A DNA stretch of 64,000 nucleotides from Streptacidiphilus sp. P02-A3a (GTDB lineage: Bacteria; Actinomycetota; Actinomycetes; Streptomycetales; Streptomycetaceae): positions 567,922 to 631,921 of the forward strand of contig NZ_CP048289.1 in the NCBI RefSeq assembly GCF_014084105.1, written 5' to 3'. The notes under the pieces were generated by a model. The model saw nothing but the letters and a program-made list of their open reading frames with translations. It made no database searches and had not been told where the DNA came from. This document shows, piece after piece, positions 7,887 to 16,108 of the stretch (positions are counted from its first letter, which is position 1; each line of letters starts with the position of its first letter). The position numbers were made by a program, and so were the translations under genes.

Positions 7887-8528
7887 GTGACGTCCGTCTA
7901 CCGTCAGGCAGTCGGTGAGAGTCCGGCCCAGCCGAAGCAGACCAGCTGTGCCGCGCCCGGTCCGGTCGATACCGACCGCGTTACTGACCTGATAGGCCAG
8001 CTCCTGGCCGCACTCGGCGAAGACCCCGAGAGGTCGGGCCTGGTGGGCACCCCGGCCCGGGTCGCGGCCTGGTACCGCGACTTCCTGTCCCCGGACCCGT
8101 CGGCCACCGCGACGTGCTTTGCCGAGGACGCGCTGAGTGGCCAGCTGGTTGTGGTCGGCGGCATGAGCGTGTGGTCGCTGTGCGAGCACCACCTGCTGCC
8201 CATGAACCTGCAGGTCGCTGTCGGATACGTGCCCGTCGGCGAGGTCGTGGGCCTGTCAAAGTTCGGCCGGATCGCGCAGCGGCACGCCGGCCGCCTACAG
8301 GTCCAGGAGCGCTTCACCCGGCAGGTTGCCGAGGAGATCACTGGCCTGGTCGGCAGCAAGGACGTGGCCGTAGCCGTGCGTGGGACGCACCTGTGCATGA
8401 GCATGCGGGGTGTGCGCATGGAGCAGGCCCGTACCAACTCGGTGCAGGCCGGCGGCCGGTTCGAGAGCGACCCCGTGATCGCCCAGCAGTTCCTCACCCT
8501 CACCACCGCCCAGTGGAGGGTCGCTTGA
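7887..8528 (+). CDS. folE: GTP cyclohydrolase I (FolE)
   Basis: 213 residues from GTG 7887, which has GCGAGG upstream; the in-frame region before it overlaps queE and reads poorly. The zinc and active-site residues are C99, H101 and H102 (SLCEHHLLP), then H168 and C170 (THLCMSMRG). The VGYVPVGEVVGLSKFGRI block is typical of the family. The enzyme forms dihydroneopterin triphosphate from GTP, so it supplies QueD. Clustering with queD and queE points to 7-deazaguanine rather than folate synthesis. Confidence 0.9.
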   Translation: MTSVYRQAVGESPAQPKQTSCAAPGPVDTDRVTDLIGQLLAALGEDPERSGLVGTPARVAAWYRDFLSPDPSATATCFAEDALSGQLVVVGGMSVWSLCEHHLLPMNLQVAVGYVPVGEVVGLSKFGRIAQRHAGRLQVQERFTRQVAEEITGLVGSKDVAVAVRGTHLCMSMRGVRMEQARTNSVQAGGRFESDPVIAQQFLTLTTAQWRVA

Positions 8529-9346
8529 TGGCCACGGGCATTGACGTCTCTGTGATCGCCCCGGCCGCCTACCTGGACGCCTTCGTCGCACACGATCCCG
8601 CCGGCGTCCACCATGTAGCCGCCCAAAGGGTCCTGGCCGATCCCGCCTACCGGGCTTTCTTCCGCCGCGAGGCCGAGCGCGGCGCCGAGATCATCGTCGA
8701 CAACGGCGTCTTCGATCTCGGACACGCCCTGTCGGCCGCCGACCTGATCGCGGCGGCCCTGGCGGTCGACGCCCGCGAGATCATCCTCCCGGACGTCATG
8801 CGTGACGGGCCCGCCACCATGAAGGCCAGCGACGTGGCCGCCCGCGAGATCCTCGACCTGAGCGACGGCTTCCGCCTGTGTGCCGTGGTGCATGCAGCAG
8901 ACGATGACGAGTGGCTCCGCTGCTACGACCACTTCGCCTCCAGCGACTTTGTCGGCGCCATCGCCCTGCCCGCCTCCCGACGCCCCGCCCCGCAGGAACA
9001 GCTGTGCCGCACCCGCTGGACGGCCACCCGCCACCTGGAAGACCACGGCATGGTCAACGACCGGATCGTGTACCGGCTGCTGGGGCTGGGCCGGACCGGG
9101 CATTTGGAGCTGGTCGAGCAGCGCGAGCACGACTGGATCGCCTCCGTGGACGGCGCGGCCCCAGTCATCCTCGGTGCCATGGGCATCGAGATGCTGCCCG
9201 GCGGCCCGTACGACAAGCCCAGAACCCCTCGTGTGGAGGAACTCGGCACCATCCCGGAGAGCAGATTCGACCTGATCCGGCGCAACATCGCAGTCGTGCG
9301 GGACGCAGCCGGCACCGGAGCGCCGATGCCGGAGGCCCGCCCATGA
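8528..9346 (+). CDS. TGT/DpdA-like TIM-barrel protein (putative base-exchange transglycosylase)
   Basis: 272 residues; the ATG overlaps the folE stop. In order, the sequence shows IIVDNGVFDLG, EIILPDVMRDG, a helix starting DDDEWLRCYDHFAS, FVGAIALPASR, IVYRLLGLG and IASVDGAAPVILGAMG. These match strand-by-strand the landmarks of phage-type tRNA-guanine transglycosylase relatives (DNG.., LPDV.., GIP.., HLLG.., S.D.S.P). The Asp in SVDGAAP is the plausible nucleophile. Such enzymes swap guanine for a 7-deazaguanine in tRNA or, for DpdA, in DNA. The position next to folE, queD and queE supports this. The family call is made by eye and is moderate. Confidence 0.5.
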   Translation: MATGIDVSVIAPAAYLDAFVAHDPAGVHHVAAQRVLADPAYRAFFRREAERGAEIIVDNGVFDLGHALSAADLIAAALAVDAREIILPDVMRDGPATMKASDVAAREILDLSDGFRLCAVVHAADDDEWLRCYDHFASSDFVGAIALPASRRPAPQEQLCRTRWTATRHLEDHGMVNDRIVYRLLGLGRTGHLELVEQREHDWIASVDGAAPVILGAMGIEMLPGGPYDKPRTPRVEELGTIPESRFDLIRRNIAVVRDAAGTGAPMPEARP

Positions 9347-10404
9347 GCCCGCGAGCCGAACCGCCGCTCACAGCGGGAGCGGTCATGCGGGCGAAGCCGA
9401 TCGCGGTCAACGGTCACACGATGGGCGCGGACAGCCTGCTGCGCTACCTGGAGATCAAGGTCCATCACCTCATCCGCGAGCAGCCCTGGGACAGCATCCG
9501 TGTGGTCGGCGCCCACGACCGCCAGGCCGTCGTCTCCCGGCACGAGAAGACCGGCAAGCTGTTCAACGTGCAGCGTCCGACCGCCTCGATCCACGGCCGG
9601 GACCTGACGTTGATGGCGTTCCCCGGCACCGACTACGTCCACCACTACGCGCTGATCATCGCCACCTACCTGGCGATGACCGGCCGCAGTGCCGACACGG
9701 TCACCTACCAGCTGCCCGACCCGGCCCAGTGCTGCACCGCGATTCAGCAGCTCGACCTGGACCTCGACGGCGACCTGGTGATCGTGGGCTGGGGGCTGTC
9801 ACAGCTCGCCCCGTGCGACGGTGCGTGGAACCAGGCGCGGGGCTACGCCTGGAAGCGCGCCCGCGTCCACGGCCGCGCAGTGCTCTACCTCGGCTTCCTG
9901 CACAGCATCTGGGGCGATGTCGCCGGCCGGGTGGTCCGGCGACTGGCTGAACTCGGCGCCCGAGACGTCGTCTACGTGGGAAAGGTCGGCTCCCTGACCC
10001 CCGAGGTTGAGCCGAACACGATGCTCGCCACCGGCAGCGAAAGCCTCCTCGACGGCTCGCTCGTGCAGTGGGACGACTTCTTTGGCGACCTCGCCGCCGC
10101 GCGGCCGGGGGTACGTTCCGGGGTCCACGTCACCTCGCCCTCGATCCTGCTGGAAGACCGGGACTGGCTGACCAAGCACGCCGATTACGCCTTCGTCGAT
10201 CCGGAGATCGGCCCGATGGGCGCTGCCGCGAACCGGGCGGGGATCAGGTTCGGCTACCTCCACGTGATTTCCAACAATCTCGCCCGCTGCTACCCCGCGG
10301 ACCTGTCGAATGAGCGCCACCGCGACGTGGTCCGGCGACGCGCCGTCCTGGTCGGCCGGATCCGCGACACGATCGCAGACCGCCTGGCCACCCGCACGAC
10401 CTGA
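9343..10404 (+). CDS. nucleoside phosphorylase-like protein (PNP/UDP superfamily)
   Basis: 353 residues; the ATG overlaps the previous stop. The second half has DVVYVGKVGSLTPEVEPNTM, which resembles the phosphate-binding G-x-x-G strand of purine and uridine phosphorylases, and VDPEIGPMGAAANRAGIRFGYLHVISNN, which resembles their nucleoside-binding Asp/Glu and late strand. The N-terminal 120 residues are additional. Members remove or exchange bases on (deoxy)ribose. Placed after the TGT-like gene, it could release or attach a deazapurine base; that is inference. Confidence 0.5.
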   Translation: MSPRAEPPLTAGAVMRAKPIAVNGHTMGADSLLRYLEIKVHHLIREQPWDSIRVVGAHDRQAVVSRHEKTGKLFNVQRPTASIHGRDLTLMAFPGTDYVHHYALIIATYLAMTGRSADTVTYQLPDPAQCCTAIQQLDLDLDGDLVIVGWGLSQLAPCDGAWNQARGYAWKRARVHGRAVLYLGFLHSIWGDVAGRVVRRLAELGARDVVYVGKVGSLTPEVEPNTMLATGSESLLDGSLVQWDDFFGDLAAARPGVRSGVHVTSPSILLEDRDWLTKHADYAFVDPEIGPMGAAANRAGIRFGYLHVISNNLARCYPADLSNERHRDVVRRRAVLVGRIRDTIADRLATRTT

Positions 10405-10425
10405 CACCCATGGAGGAAAACGATT

Positions 10426-11124
10426 ATGACGCTCGGGATACCGCCCGCCACGCCTGCGCGTGGACGGGAGATCACGGTCACCGGCATCGACGGAGCCGGC
10501 AAGTCCACCCTGTCCGCCCGACTGCACCGGGCCCTGAACGCCGCTGGCCACACCGCGATCCTGGTCGGCAAGAACAGCACCGAGGTCCCCACAGACCCGC
10601 AGCTGTCCGCCTACGTTGACCAGCTCAACGAACTCGTTTACCGCCGAGACCCCCGTGTTGCCCAGGCATGCGGCGACCAGTACTGGCTGCTGGCCCTCGC
10701 CGCCTGGTACACCCTCCAGGACCGGCTCGTGATCCAGCCCGCGCTTGCCGCAGGCACCCATGTTGTCCTCGACAACGCCCACCACAAGATCCTCGCGCGC
10801 TACGCCGTCAATCCGGACGTCCCCCTCCGGCTCTCGGAACAGGTATTCGCCCACCTCACCCAGCCCGACCTGGTGATCTTCCTGCGGATCGGGGCCCGCG
10901 AAGCTCTCGCCCGCAGGAAGGGTGAGTTCACCTCCTTGGAGACGGGCCACTCCGGCAGCGGGGACGCGGACTTCATCCATTACCAGGACGCCGTCCTGGC
11001 CCAACTCCGCGACCAGGAGCAGCGCGGCGGCTGGCTCTCACTGGACGTTGCCGGCATGGACCGAGACGCGGTCTTCAAGACCGCCGCCGGGGCCATGGCC
11101 GACCGACTCCAGCTCACCATCTGA
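10426..11124 (+). CDS. thymidylate kinase-like P-loop kinase
   Basis: 232 residues, with GGAGG nine bases before ATG 10426. Walker A is GIDGAGKST (residues 20-28), typical of dTMP kinases. LVIFLRIGAREALARRK matches the strand and Arg-rich lid region, and a DNAHH segment stands where dTMP kinases have a D-R-Y-type sequence, so the substrate may differ. It may phosphorylate an unusual nucleoside monophosphate made by the neighbouring genes; that is inference. Confidence 0.7.
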   Translation: MTLGIPPATPARGREITVTGIDGAGKSTLSARLHRALNAAGHTAILVGKNSTEVPTDPQLSAYVDQLNELVYRRDPRVAQACGDQYWLLALAAWYTLQDRLVIQPALAAGTHVVLDNAHHKILARYAVNPDVPLRLSEQVFAHLTQPDLVIFLRIGAREALARRKGEFTSLETGHSGSGDADFIHYQDAVLAQLRDQEQRGGWLSLDVAGMDRDAVFKTAAGAMADRLQLTI

Positions 11125-11149
11125 AATCGACCCCAAGGAGGACCAAGCC

Positions 11150-12070
11150 GTGATCCGACCTGCCGACGGCGCGTACGTGTGCCACGGCGTCACCTGGGCG
11201 ACCGGAGACCCCCGACTGCTGCTCGCCCCACTGCCCGCCGGGCCGCTGGTCTACGCCCAGGTCATGAACCGGCGTCTCGGCTTCCGGACGGGTACCGGCC
11301 GGTGGTGCACCGGCCGGTACGGGTTCACCGGCACGGTCCGCGTTGAGGCCCTCGCCTGCCCCGACCGGGCCCGGGTGGAGCACGGCGGCCAGTGCGACCG
11401 GTGCGCAGGCCAGGACGAGTTCCGCCTCGCCCACCAGTTCCACCAGGGCGGAGCGAGCACTCCCGAGGCCCTCGGCCGCTACATGGCGCAGCCACACTGG
11501 CTGTACCTGGCTACCTTCGCCGACAGCACCACCAAGGTCGGCACCGCAGCTGAGCCCAGGCGCCGTTCCCGCCTCGACGAGCAGGGCGCACTATTCGCCA
11601 CCTACCTGGCCAAGAGCCCCGACGGTCGAGCAGTGCGCTACCTCGAAGACGCCCTCGGCCAGCGCCTGGAGCTGCCCCAGAGCGTCAGGGCGGCGGCCAA
11701 GCTCCAGGCCCTGGCCCGCCTGCGCGACCTCTCCTCGGCCCGCACCGCCCACGAGCAGCACGTCGTCCGCGCAGCCGCGGTGCTCGCCGATCTGGAGACA
11801 CCCGTCGTGCTGGAGGCATGGACCCCACCGGAGGTAGGGGACCGGCTTCGCACCGGCAGCGCGGAACGGGTTCTGTACCCGCACGATCTGCGAGAGGGGG
11901 AGCACGGCTTCACCGTCCGGTCCTGCATCGGCTCCCAGGGCCTCGTCGTCCTGGGGGAGGACAACGACGAACCTGGGTACCTGCTCGACCTCGGCGCGCT
12001 CAAGGGCCGCCACATCACCCTCGGCACCTTCGCCTCCCCCGACACCGCCGTTCAGACCTCCCTGTTCTGA
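11150..12070 (+). CDS. DUF2797 protein with GIY-YIG-like core
   Basis: 306 residues from GTG 11150 with AAGGAGG upstream. Residues 40-90 hold Cys pairs (GRWCTGRYG, ACPD, CDRCAGQ) that could bind zinc. The core LYLATFADSTTKVGTAAEPRR followed by RLDEQGA is diagnostic of DUF2797 and resembles the GIY-YIG nuclease strand pair with its Arg. The biochemical role of DUF2797 is unknown. In this operon it could cut or bind nucleic acid carrying a modified base, but nothing proves it. Confidence 0.7.
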   Translation: MIRPADGAYVCHGVTWATGDPRLLLAPLPAGPLVYAQVMNRRLGFRTGTGRWCTGRYGFTGTVRVEALACPDRARVEHGGQCDRCAGQDEFRLAHQFHQGGASTPEALGRYMAQPHWLYLATFADSTTKVGTAAEPRRRSRLDEQGALFATYLAKSPDGRAVRYLEDALGQRLELPQSVRAAAKLQALARLRDLSSARTAHEQHVVRAAAVLADLETPVVLEAWTPPEVGDRLRTGSAERVLYPHDLREGEHGFTVRSCIGSQGLVVLGEDNDEPGYLLDLGALKGRHITLGTFASPDTAVQTSLF

Positions 12071-12140
12071 CGCACCGACTCTCCCCAGGCCCCTGGTCCG
12101 GGCTGCGAACCGGCCCCTCACCGCGAAGCGAGGCACCACG

Positions 12141-12983
12141 ATGGCCCCCCTGGACGCCGTCCTCGGCTGGGACGAGGACTCCAACGCCGAGGCGTACAGC
12201 GCCTTCACCCGCGACTTCCCTATGTACAGCGCCACCAGCCGCGACCTCGCCCACCGAGCCCGGCTCGCCGACAGCCGGTTGGTGGTCGACCTGTGCGGGG
12301 GTGCCGGAGCCACCGCCGAGGCGATCCTCGCGCTCGCACCGGCCACGGCCCGGGTCCTGTCCCTGGACGCGGCAGCGGCCATGCAGCGTGTGGGCCGCCG
12401 CACCGTGAGCGACCCGCGCCTGACCTGGGTCACGGCACCGGCCGAGGACCTGGCTGCCCACATCGACATGGGTAGCGCGGACGCCGTGGTGTGCAATTCG
12501 GCGATCTGGAAGACCGACGTGCCGCGGGTGTTCGCCGCCGTGCGGCGGGTACTGCGCCCAGGCGGACGGCTCGTGTTCAACATCGGCGGCGGATTCGCCG
12601 GCGTACGACACCCCGAGGAGGAGGCCGCACGCGGAACGCTCTCGCTGAACAGCCTGATCCATCAGATCGCCACCCGTGACCACGGCTACGCCCCGCCCGT
12701 GGCCGAACCGGTGCCTCCCAAACTGTCGCTGGCCGCGCTCACTGCCCACCTGGCCGTCGCGGGGATGAACGTCCTCGACACCGAAGTCGTCGCCCAGCAC
12801 GGCACGATGGCGGAGAAGAGGGCGTGGCTGTCGATCCCTTTGTTCGCGCGACCCGAAGGCGACTTCACCCATGCCCAGCGGATGAGGATCCTCGCCGACG
12901 CGTACGCCCTGACCACACCCCAGACCCCCACCGTGACGAGCTGGCTCGTGGTGACGGCCCAACGGCCCGGGGAGGAACGATGA
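12141..12983 (+). CDS. class I SAM-dependent methyltransferase
   Basis: 280 residues. The SAM-binding loop is VVDLCGGAGATAEAI. An acidic strand end follows at VLSLDAAAAM, then APAEDL, ADAVVCNSAIWK, and VLRPGGRLVFNIGGGF as the post-motif III region. This is a small-molecule-type methyltransferase layout; no DNA methylase N/D-PP-Y/F motif is visible. The stop overlaps the ATG of the Nudix gene. The target could be a 7-deazaguanine product, which is inference from position. Confidence 0.75.
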   Translation: MAPLDAVLGWDEDSNAEAYSAFTRDFPMYSATSRDLAHRARLADSRLVVDLCGGAGATAEAILALAPATARVLSLDAAAAMQRVGRRTVSDPRLTWVTAPAEDLAAHIDMGSADAVVCNSAIWKTDVPRVFAAVRRVLRPGGRLVFNIGGGFAGVRHPEEEAARGTLSLNSLIHQIATRDHGYAPPVAEPVPPKLSLAALTAHLAVAGMNVLDTEVVAQHGTMAEKRAWLSIPLFARPEGDFTHAQRMRILADAYALTTPQTPTVTSWLVVTAQRPGEER

Positions 12984-13531
12984 CCTCCCCGGGCCCCGCC
13001 GCGAACACCGTCGGCAACACGCCCTGCTGCGACCACACCAGTGTCGGAGTCCTCATCTCCTCACCGGCTGGCCTTCTGGTCTTCGAACGGGCGACGCCCC
13101 CGGCCGGGATCGCGCCCGTAGCCGGCCACATCGACCAGCACGGAAGCCCCGAGCAGGCCGCCCGTGCGGAGGCCGCCGAGGAAGTCGGCCTGACCCTCAC
13201 GCACCTCCACCTGCTGCTGGAGGAGAGGCGGTCCAACAGATGCAGGCGACCGCCCTCCGGCCCGGTGGGCCACCGCTGGTGGGTCTACCAGGCCCAGGCA
13301 TCGGGGACGATAAGGCCCGCTGTCCGCGAAGTCCGCAGCCCCCGATGGATCCACCCCGAGCAGCTCCAAGAGCACGCAGACCGCACGGTGGCCTACGCCG
13401 AAGGACAGTTGAGCGACGCGGAGTTCACCGCACGGCCCGGACTAGCACCGGTCTGGCTCCGCTTCCTGAGTCAGCTGCACCTAGTGACCCTGCCCGGGAC
13501 CACCCTGGACCTGATCGACAAGGTCATCTGA
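12980..13531 (+). CDS. Nudix hydrolase with a variant Nudix box
   Basis: 183 residues, coupled to the methyltransferase by an ATGA overlap and preceded by GGAGGAACG. The box reads G-HIDQHG-SPEQAARAEAAEEVGL. The EE-x-GL end is intact, but the first Glu and the Arg of the G-x5-E-x7-RE pattern are changed (G and A). Some streptomycete Nudix proteins share this form. It probably sanitises or trims a nucleotide in the same pathway. It converges on the next Nudix gene. Confidence 0.75.
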   Translation: MTSPGPAANTVGNTPCCDHTSVGVLISSPAGLLVFERATPPAGIAPVAGHIDQHGSPEQAARAEAAEEVGLTLTHLHLLLEERRSNRCRRPPSGPVGHRWWVYQAQASGTIRPAVREVRSPRWIHPEQLQEHADRTVAYAEGQLSDAEFTARPGLAPVWLRFLSQLHLVTLPGTTLDLIDKVI

Positions 13532-13551
13532 TGACACGGCGTACACCGGGC

Positions 13552-14070
13552 TCAGCGAGCGCCGACCGCTTCTCCAGCGGCCAGGCGATTTACGTAGGCG
13601 CGGATGCGGTCGCGGTCGTCAGGGAAGGCGCTCTCCCAGACTTGGCCCAGTTCGATCCACGCCGGAGGCTGGCCGGACTCCCCGCCGAGTGGGACGTCCC
13701 GGCCGATGACGGCGGCGTAGGACAGGCCCAGAGTGGGGGCCCAGTCGGCCCGGTAGGAGCGCACGGCCACGGCCGCCGGCACCGGCAGCAGGTCGCTGTG
13801 CAGGCCGGTCTCCTCCGCGAGTTCTCGAACAGCGGCAGCCCGCGGGGTCTCGCCCGGCTCCACCTTGCCGCCCGGCGGCACCCACCCCCGCACCCGGTGC
13901 TTCACGAGCAGGACATGGGTGAAGAACGGATCGGTGACCCATACCTCGGCCGCCAGCGGCTCCATCGGCTTGCGCCGCGCCCGCTCCAGCCATGCCCGCG
14001 CGTCGTCGAACTCCAACGCAGCCATCTCGGTGTCGGCGACCGCCGCTTCCAAAACCATCGGGTCAATCAC
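13552..14070 (-). CDS. Nudix hydrolase
   Basis: About 170 residues. The complete Nudix box is G-KVEPGETPRAAAVRELAEETGL, preceded by a WVPPGG strand, so metal binding should be intact. The start is uncertain: GTG 14079, GTG 14070 and ATG 14058 are all in frame, and 14070 gives IDPMVLEA at the N-terminus. Longer in-frame extension towards 14277 overlaps the CYTH-like gene start region and reads poorly. It is the only minus-strand gene between the deazaguanine cluster and the CYTH-like gene. Confidence 0.75.
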   Translation of the reverse strand: MIDPMVLEAAVADTEMAALEFDDARAWLERARRKPMEPLAAEVWVTDPFFTHVLLVKHRVRGWVPPGGKVEPGETPRAAAVRELAEETGLHSDLLPVPAAVAVRSYRADWAPTLGLSYAAVIGRDVPLGGESGQPPAWIELGQVWESAFPDDRDRIRAYVNRLAAGEAVGAR

Positions 14071-14263
14071 CTGGCACACCCTATGCCGCCGCCCCAGTGG
14101 TTCGGCGGAGGCAGCCCGCGCGTCCCACCCGGCAGCGCCGATGGCGACCGCTGCGGCAGGCAGGCCCCGACCGGCAACGGCCTCGGGGCACGACGGCACA
14201 GCGCCGAGAACTCCACAACCGAGGACACCGACGCCGTGTCCCAACTCAGAAGGGAAGCCCGCC

Positions 14264-15472
14264 ATGCGCGGTGACACCGTACCCGGTGCCTGGATCGTCC
14301 TGGGCGGAGTCCATCACCTCAATCAGACGGCGCCCCGCCGCGACGACGACGCCGTCGTGTTGGTCCGGGTCCTCCCACAAGAGGTCTGCGTGCCGAGCAC
14401 CACCGTGATCGTCCGGTGGGACACCCTCGGGATCTGCCCAGTCAGTGCCCTCACCTCAACCGGACGTCCGCTGGGGACCGACCTGGTCGACGGCAGCGCC
14501 CTCTACCCGGACGCCATCGCAGGCTCCGCTCTGCGTGCCCTGGTCGGCGAAGCCGCCGCCCCCGGCCTCGTGCCCCTGTGCTACCTGTCCGAACACCCCG
14601 GCGGCGGATATCACGCATATGCCCAGATCCGATTCCATCATGAGGACGCCTGCTTCGTCCGCACCACCCGCGAACCCGTGGGTGCAGGGCCGGTCGAATC
14701 GCTGCGGTGGCTGAAGCCCACGCTCGACGAACACGCGAATTTGGAGCCTCGACTCAACAACCACCAGCGCTATTACCGCACCCACTTCGCCGGCACCGAA
14801 CTGGAGTACAAGTACAACCTGGAACAGCACCCGAATATTTGGGCTAGCTCCATGGAACTACTGAAAGCGCTCCGCCACGGCGAGCTGCCCGACTGCCTGC
14901 CCGAGTACCGGCAGGAGTTCGAGATCAACGCCTTCGACAACCACATGTACGAGGTCCTCGGCCCTGAGCAGGAGCGCGGCTATGCCTCGTTCATCCCTAT
15001 GGTCGACGGCCGCCACCTCTTGAAGCGCAAGTGGTTCACAGAGGACGCCTTCGCCCGCCGCGAAGAACTGTTCAGCGACATCGAGGTAGCACCCCACGAA
15101 TTCGCGCAGTTCCTGCGCTCCGAACACAACTTACGCGTGCAGGCACTGCCGGCCTTCCGACGCGTACGCTATGACATCCAGTGCGAGTCCATGCGCACCG
15201 GCCACGTCTATGGCATCTTCTTCGACCGCTGCTCGCTCCTGGCAGCACCGGAAATTCTGCTGTCACAGTGCGAAATCGAGTACCGACGGTCGCGCAGCGT
15301 CCTGGATCAAGATAAGGAGGAGTTGCTGACGGAGATGGATCGAATCGACCACTGGCTCTCGCGCTACCTGGCCGGGCGCAGCCTCGCCAAGCAGCGAACG
15401 CTCCACTCCAAACTTTCCTTCCTGCGCGAGGTCGTCGCCGCCAGACCTGATCTTGTTCCTGATGAGGAGTGA
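14264..15472 (+). CDS. large protein with CYTH-like signature
   Basis: 402 residues from ATG 14264, with AGAAGGGA upstream. Residues 179-183 are ELEYK, the E-x-E-x-K signature of CYTH/triphosphate tunnel enzymes. Further acidic and basic strands follow, such as EFEINAFDN, RHLLKRKWF, VRYDIQCESM and CEIEYRRSRS. The N-terminal 170 residues are of unknown type. CYTH enzymes act on triphosphates (thiamine-TP, polyphosphate, cAMP formation). An in-frame TTA leucine codon at 15131-15133 suggests dependence on the bldA tRNA. The family call is moderate. Confidence 0.5.
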   Translation: MRGDTVPGAWIVLGGVHHLNQTAPRRDDDAVVLVRVLPQEVCVPSTTVIVRWDTLGICPVSALTSTGRPLGTDLVDGSALYPDAIAGSALRALVGEAAAPGLVPLCYLSEHPGGGYHAYAQIRFHHEDACFVRTTREPVGAGPVESLRWLKPTLDEHANLEPRLNNHQRYYRTHFAGTELEYKYNLEQHPNIWASSMELLKALRHGELPDCLPEYRQEFEINAFDNHMYEVLGPEQERGYASFIPMVDGRHLLKRKWFTEDAFARREELFSDIEVAPHEFAQFLRSEHNLRVQALPAFRRVRYDIQCESMRTGHVYGIFFDRCSLLAAPEILLSQCEIEYRRSRSVLDQDKEELLTEMDRIDHWLSRYLAGRSLAKQRTLHSKLSFLREVVAARPDLVPDEE

Positions 15473-15490
15473 CAACGTGGTTTACGGCGT

Positions 15491-16108
15491 CTATCGCAGC
15501 AGGGCGAAGGTGAGTGCCGCGACGCCTCCCAGCGCGGTACCGGCGAGGATCTGCGCGATCGTGTGAGCTTTGAGGACTATGCGGGACCAGCCGATGGCGG
15601 CTGCGCCCAGGGCCGCGGGGAGCATCCAGGGGCCGAAGACCAGTAGAAGGATCATGACGGTTCCGCCGGCCACGGAGTTGTGGATCGAGATCTGCCACTT
15701 GACTGTGACGAGCAGGGAGGAAACGAGGCCGACGAGCATGGCGACCACCAGCGCGGAGACGTCCGTCGGCGCGCCGAGTACGTAGAGCAGGGTGATGCCG
15801 ACTACGACAGAAACCAGGCTGAGGGCCATAGGGACGACCCGTTGGCGACGGACCCGGATGTGCTTGTCGGTGAGCCCACCGCGCTTGACCCCGAGCAGCA
15901 CGATGCTGATGGGGATGATGCCGCAGAAGAGGGCGGCCAGAAGGCCCCAGCCGAGTCCGGCCCATGAGCGAGTGCTGTGCCATCCGACGAGGAGCAGGAG
16001 TGCGATGACCAGGTTGGCCGGGGCGAGGATATCCGTGATGATCTTGGCCGACTTCTGCGCCGGGGTGCAGTCCGAGAAGGCAGGCGGCGGTGGCGGTGCG
16101 AAGGTCAC
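15491..16108 (-). CDS. PAP2-like integral membrane protein
   Basis: 205 residues with about five or six hydrophobic helices. The C-terminal part has ISIHNSVAGG and WSRIVLKAHTIAQILAGTALG, which resemble the S-x-H and R-x5-H-x3-D motifs of PAP2-type lipid phosphatases; the final Asp is Q here (HTIAQ). If active it would hydrolyse a lipid phosphate or pyrophosphate at the membrane. The start overlaps the stop of the upstream MAB_1171c gene. It is the last gene of the XRE/ImmA cassette. Confidence 0.65.
   Translation of the reverse strand: MTFAPPPPPAFSDCTPAQKSAKIITDILAPANLVIALLLLVGWHSTRSWAGLGWGLLAALFCGIIPISIVLLGVKRGGLTDKHIRVRRQRVVPMALSLVSVVVGITLLYVLGAPTDVSALVVAMLVGLVSSLLVTVKWQISIHNSVAGGTVMILLLVFGPWMLPAALGAAAIGWSRIVLKAHTIAQILAGTALGGVAALTFALLR

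Noticed and set aside
6681-13531. Complete preQ0 pathway
   Set aside because: No gene in the window shows the SGGLDS motif of QueC, so the pathway is called only up to CDG.
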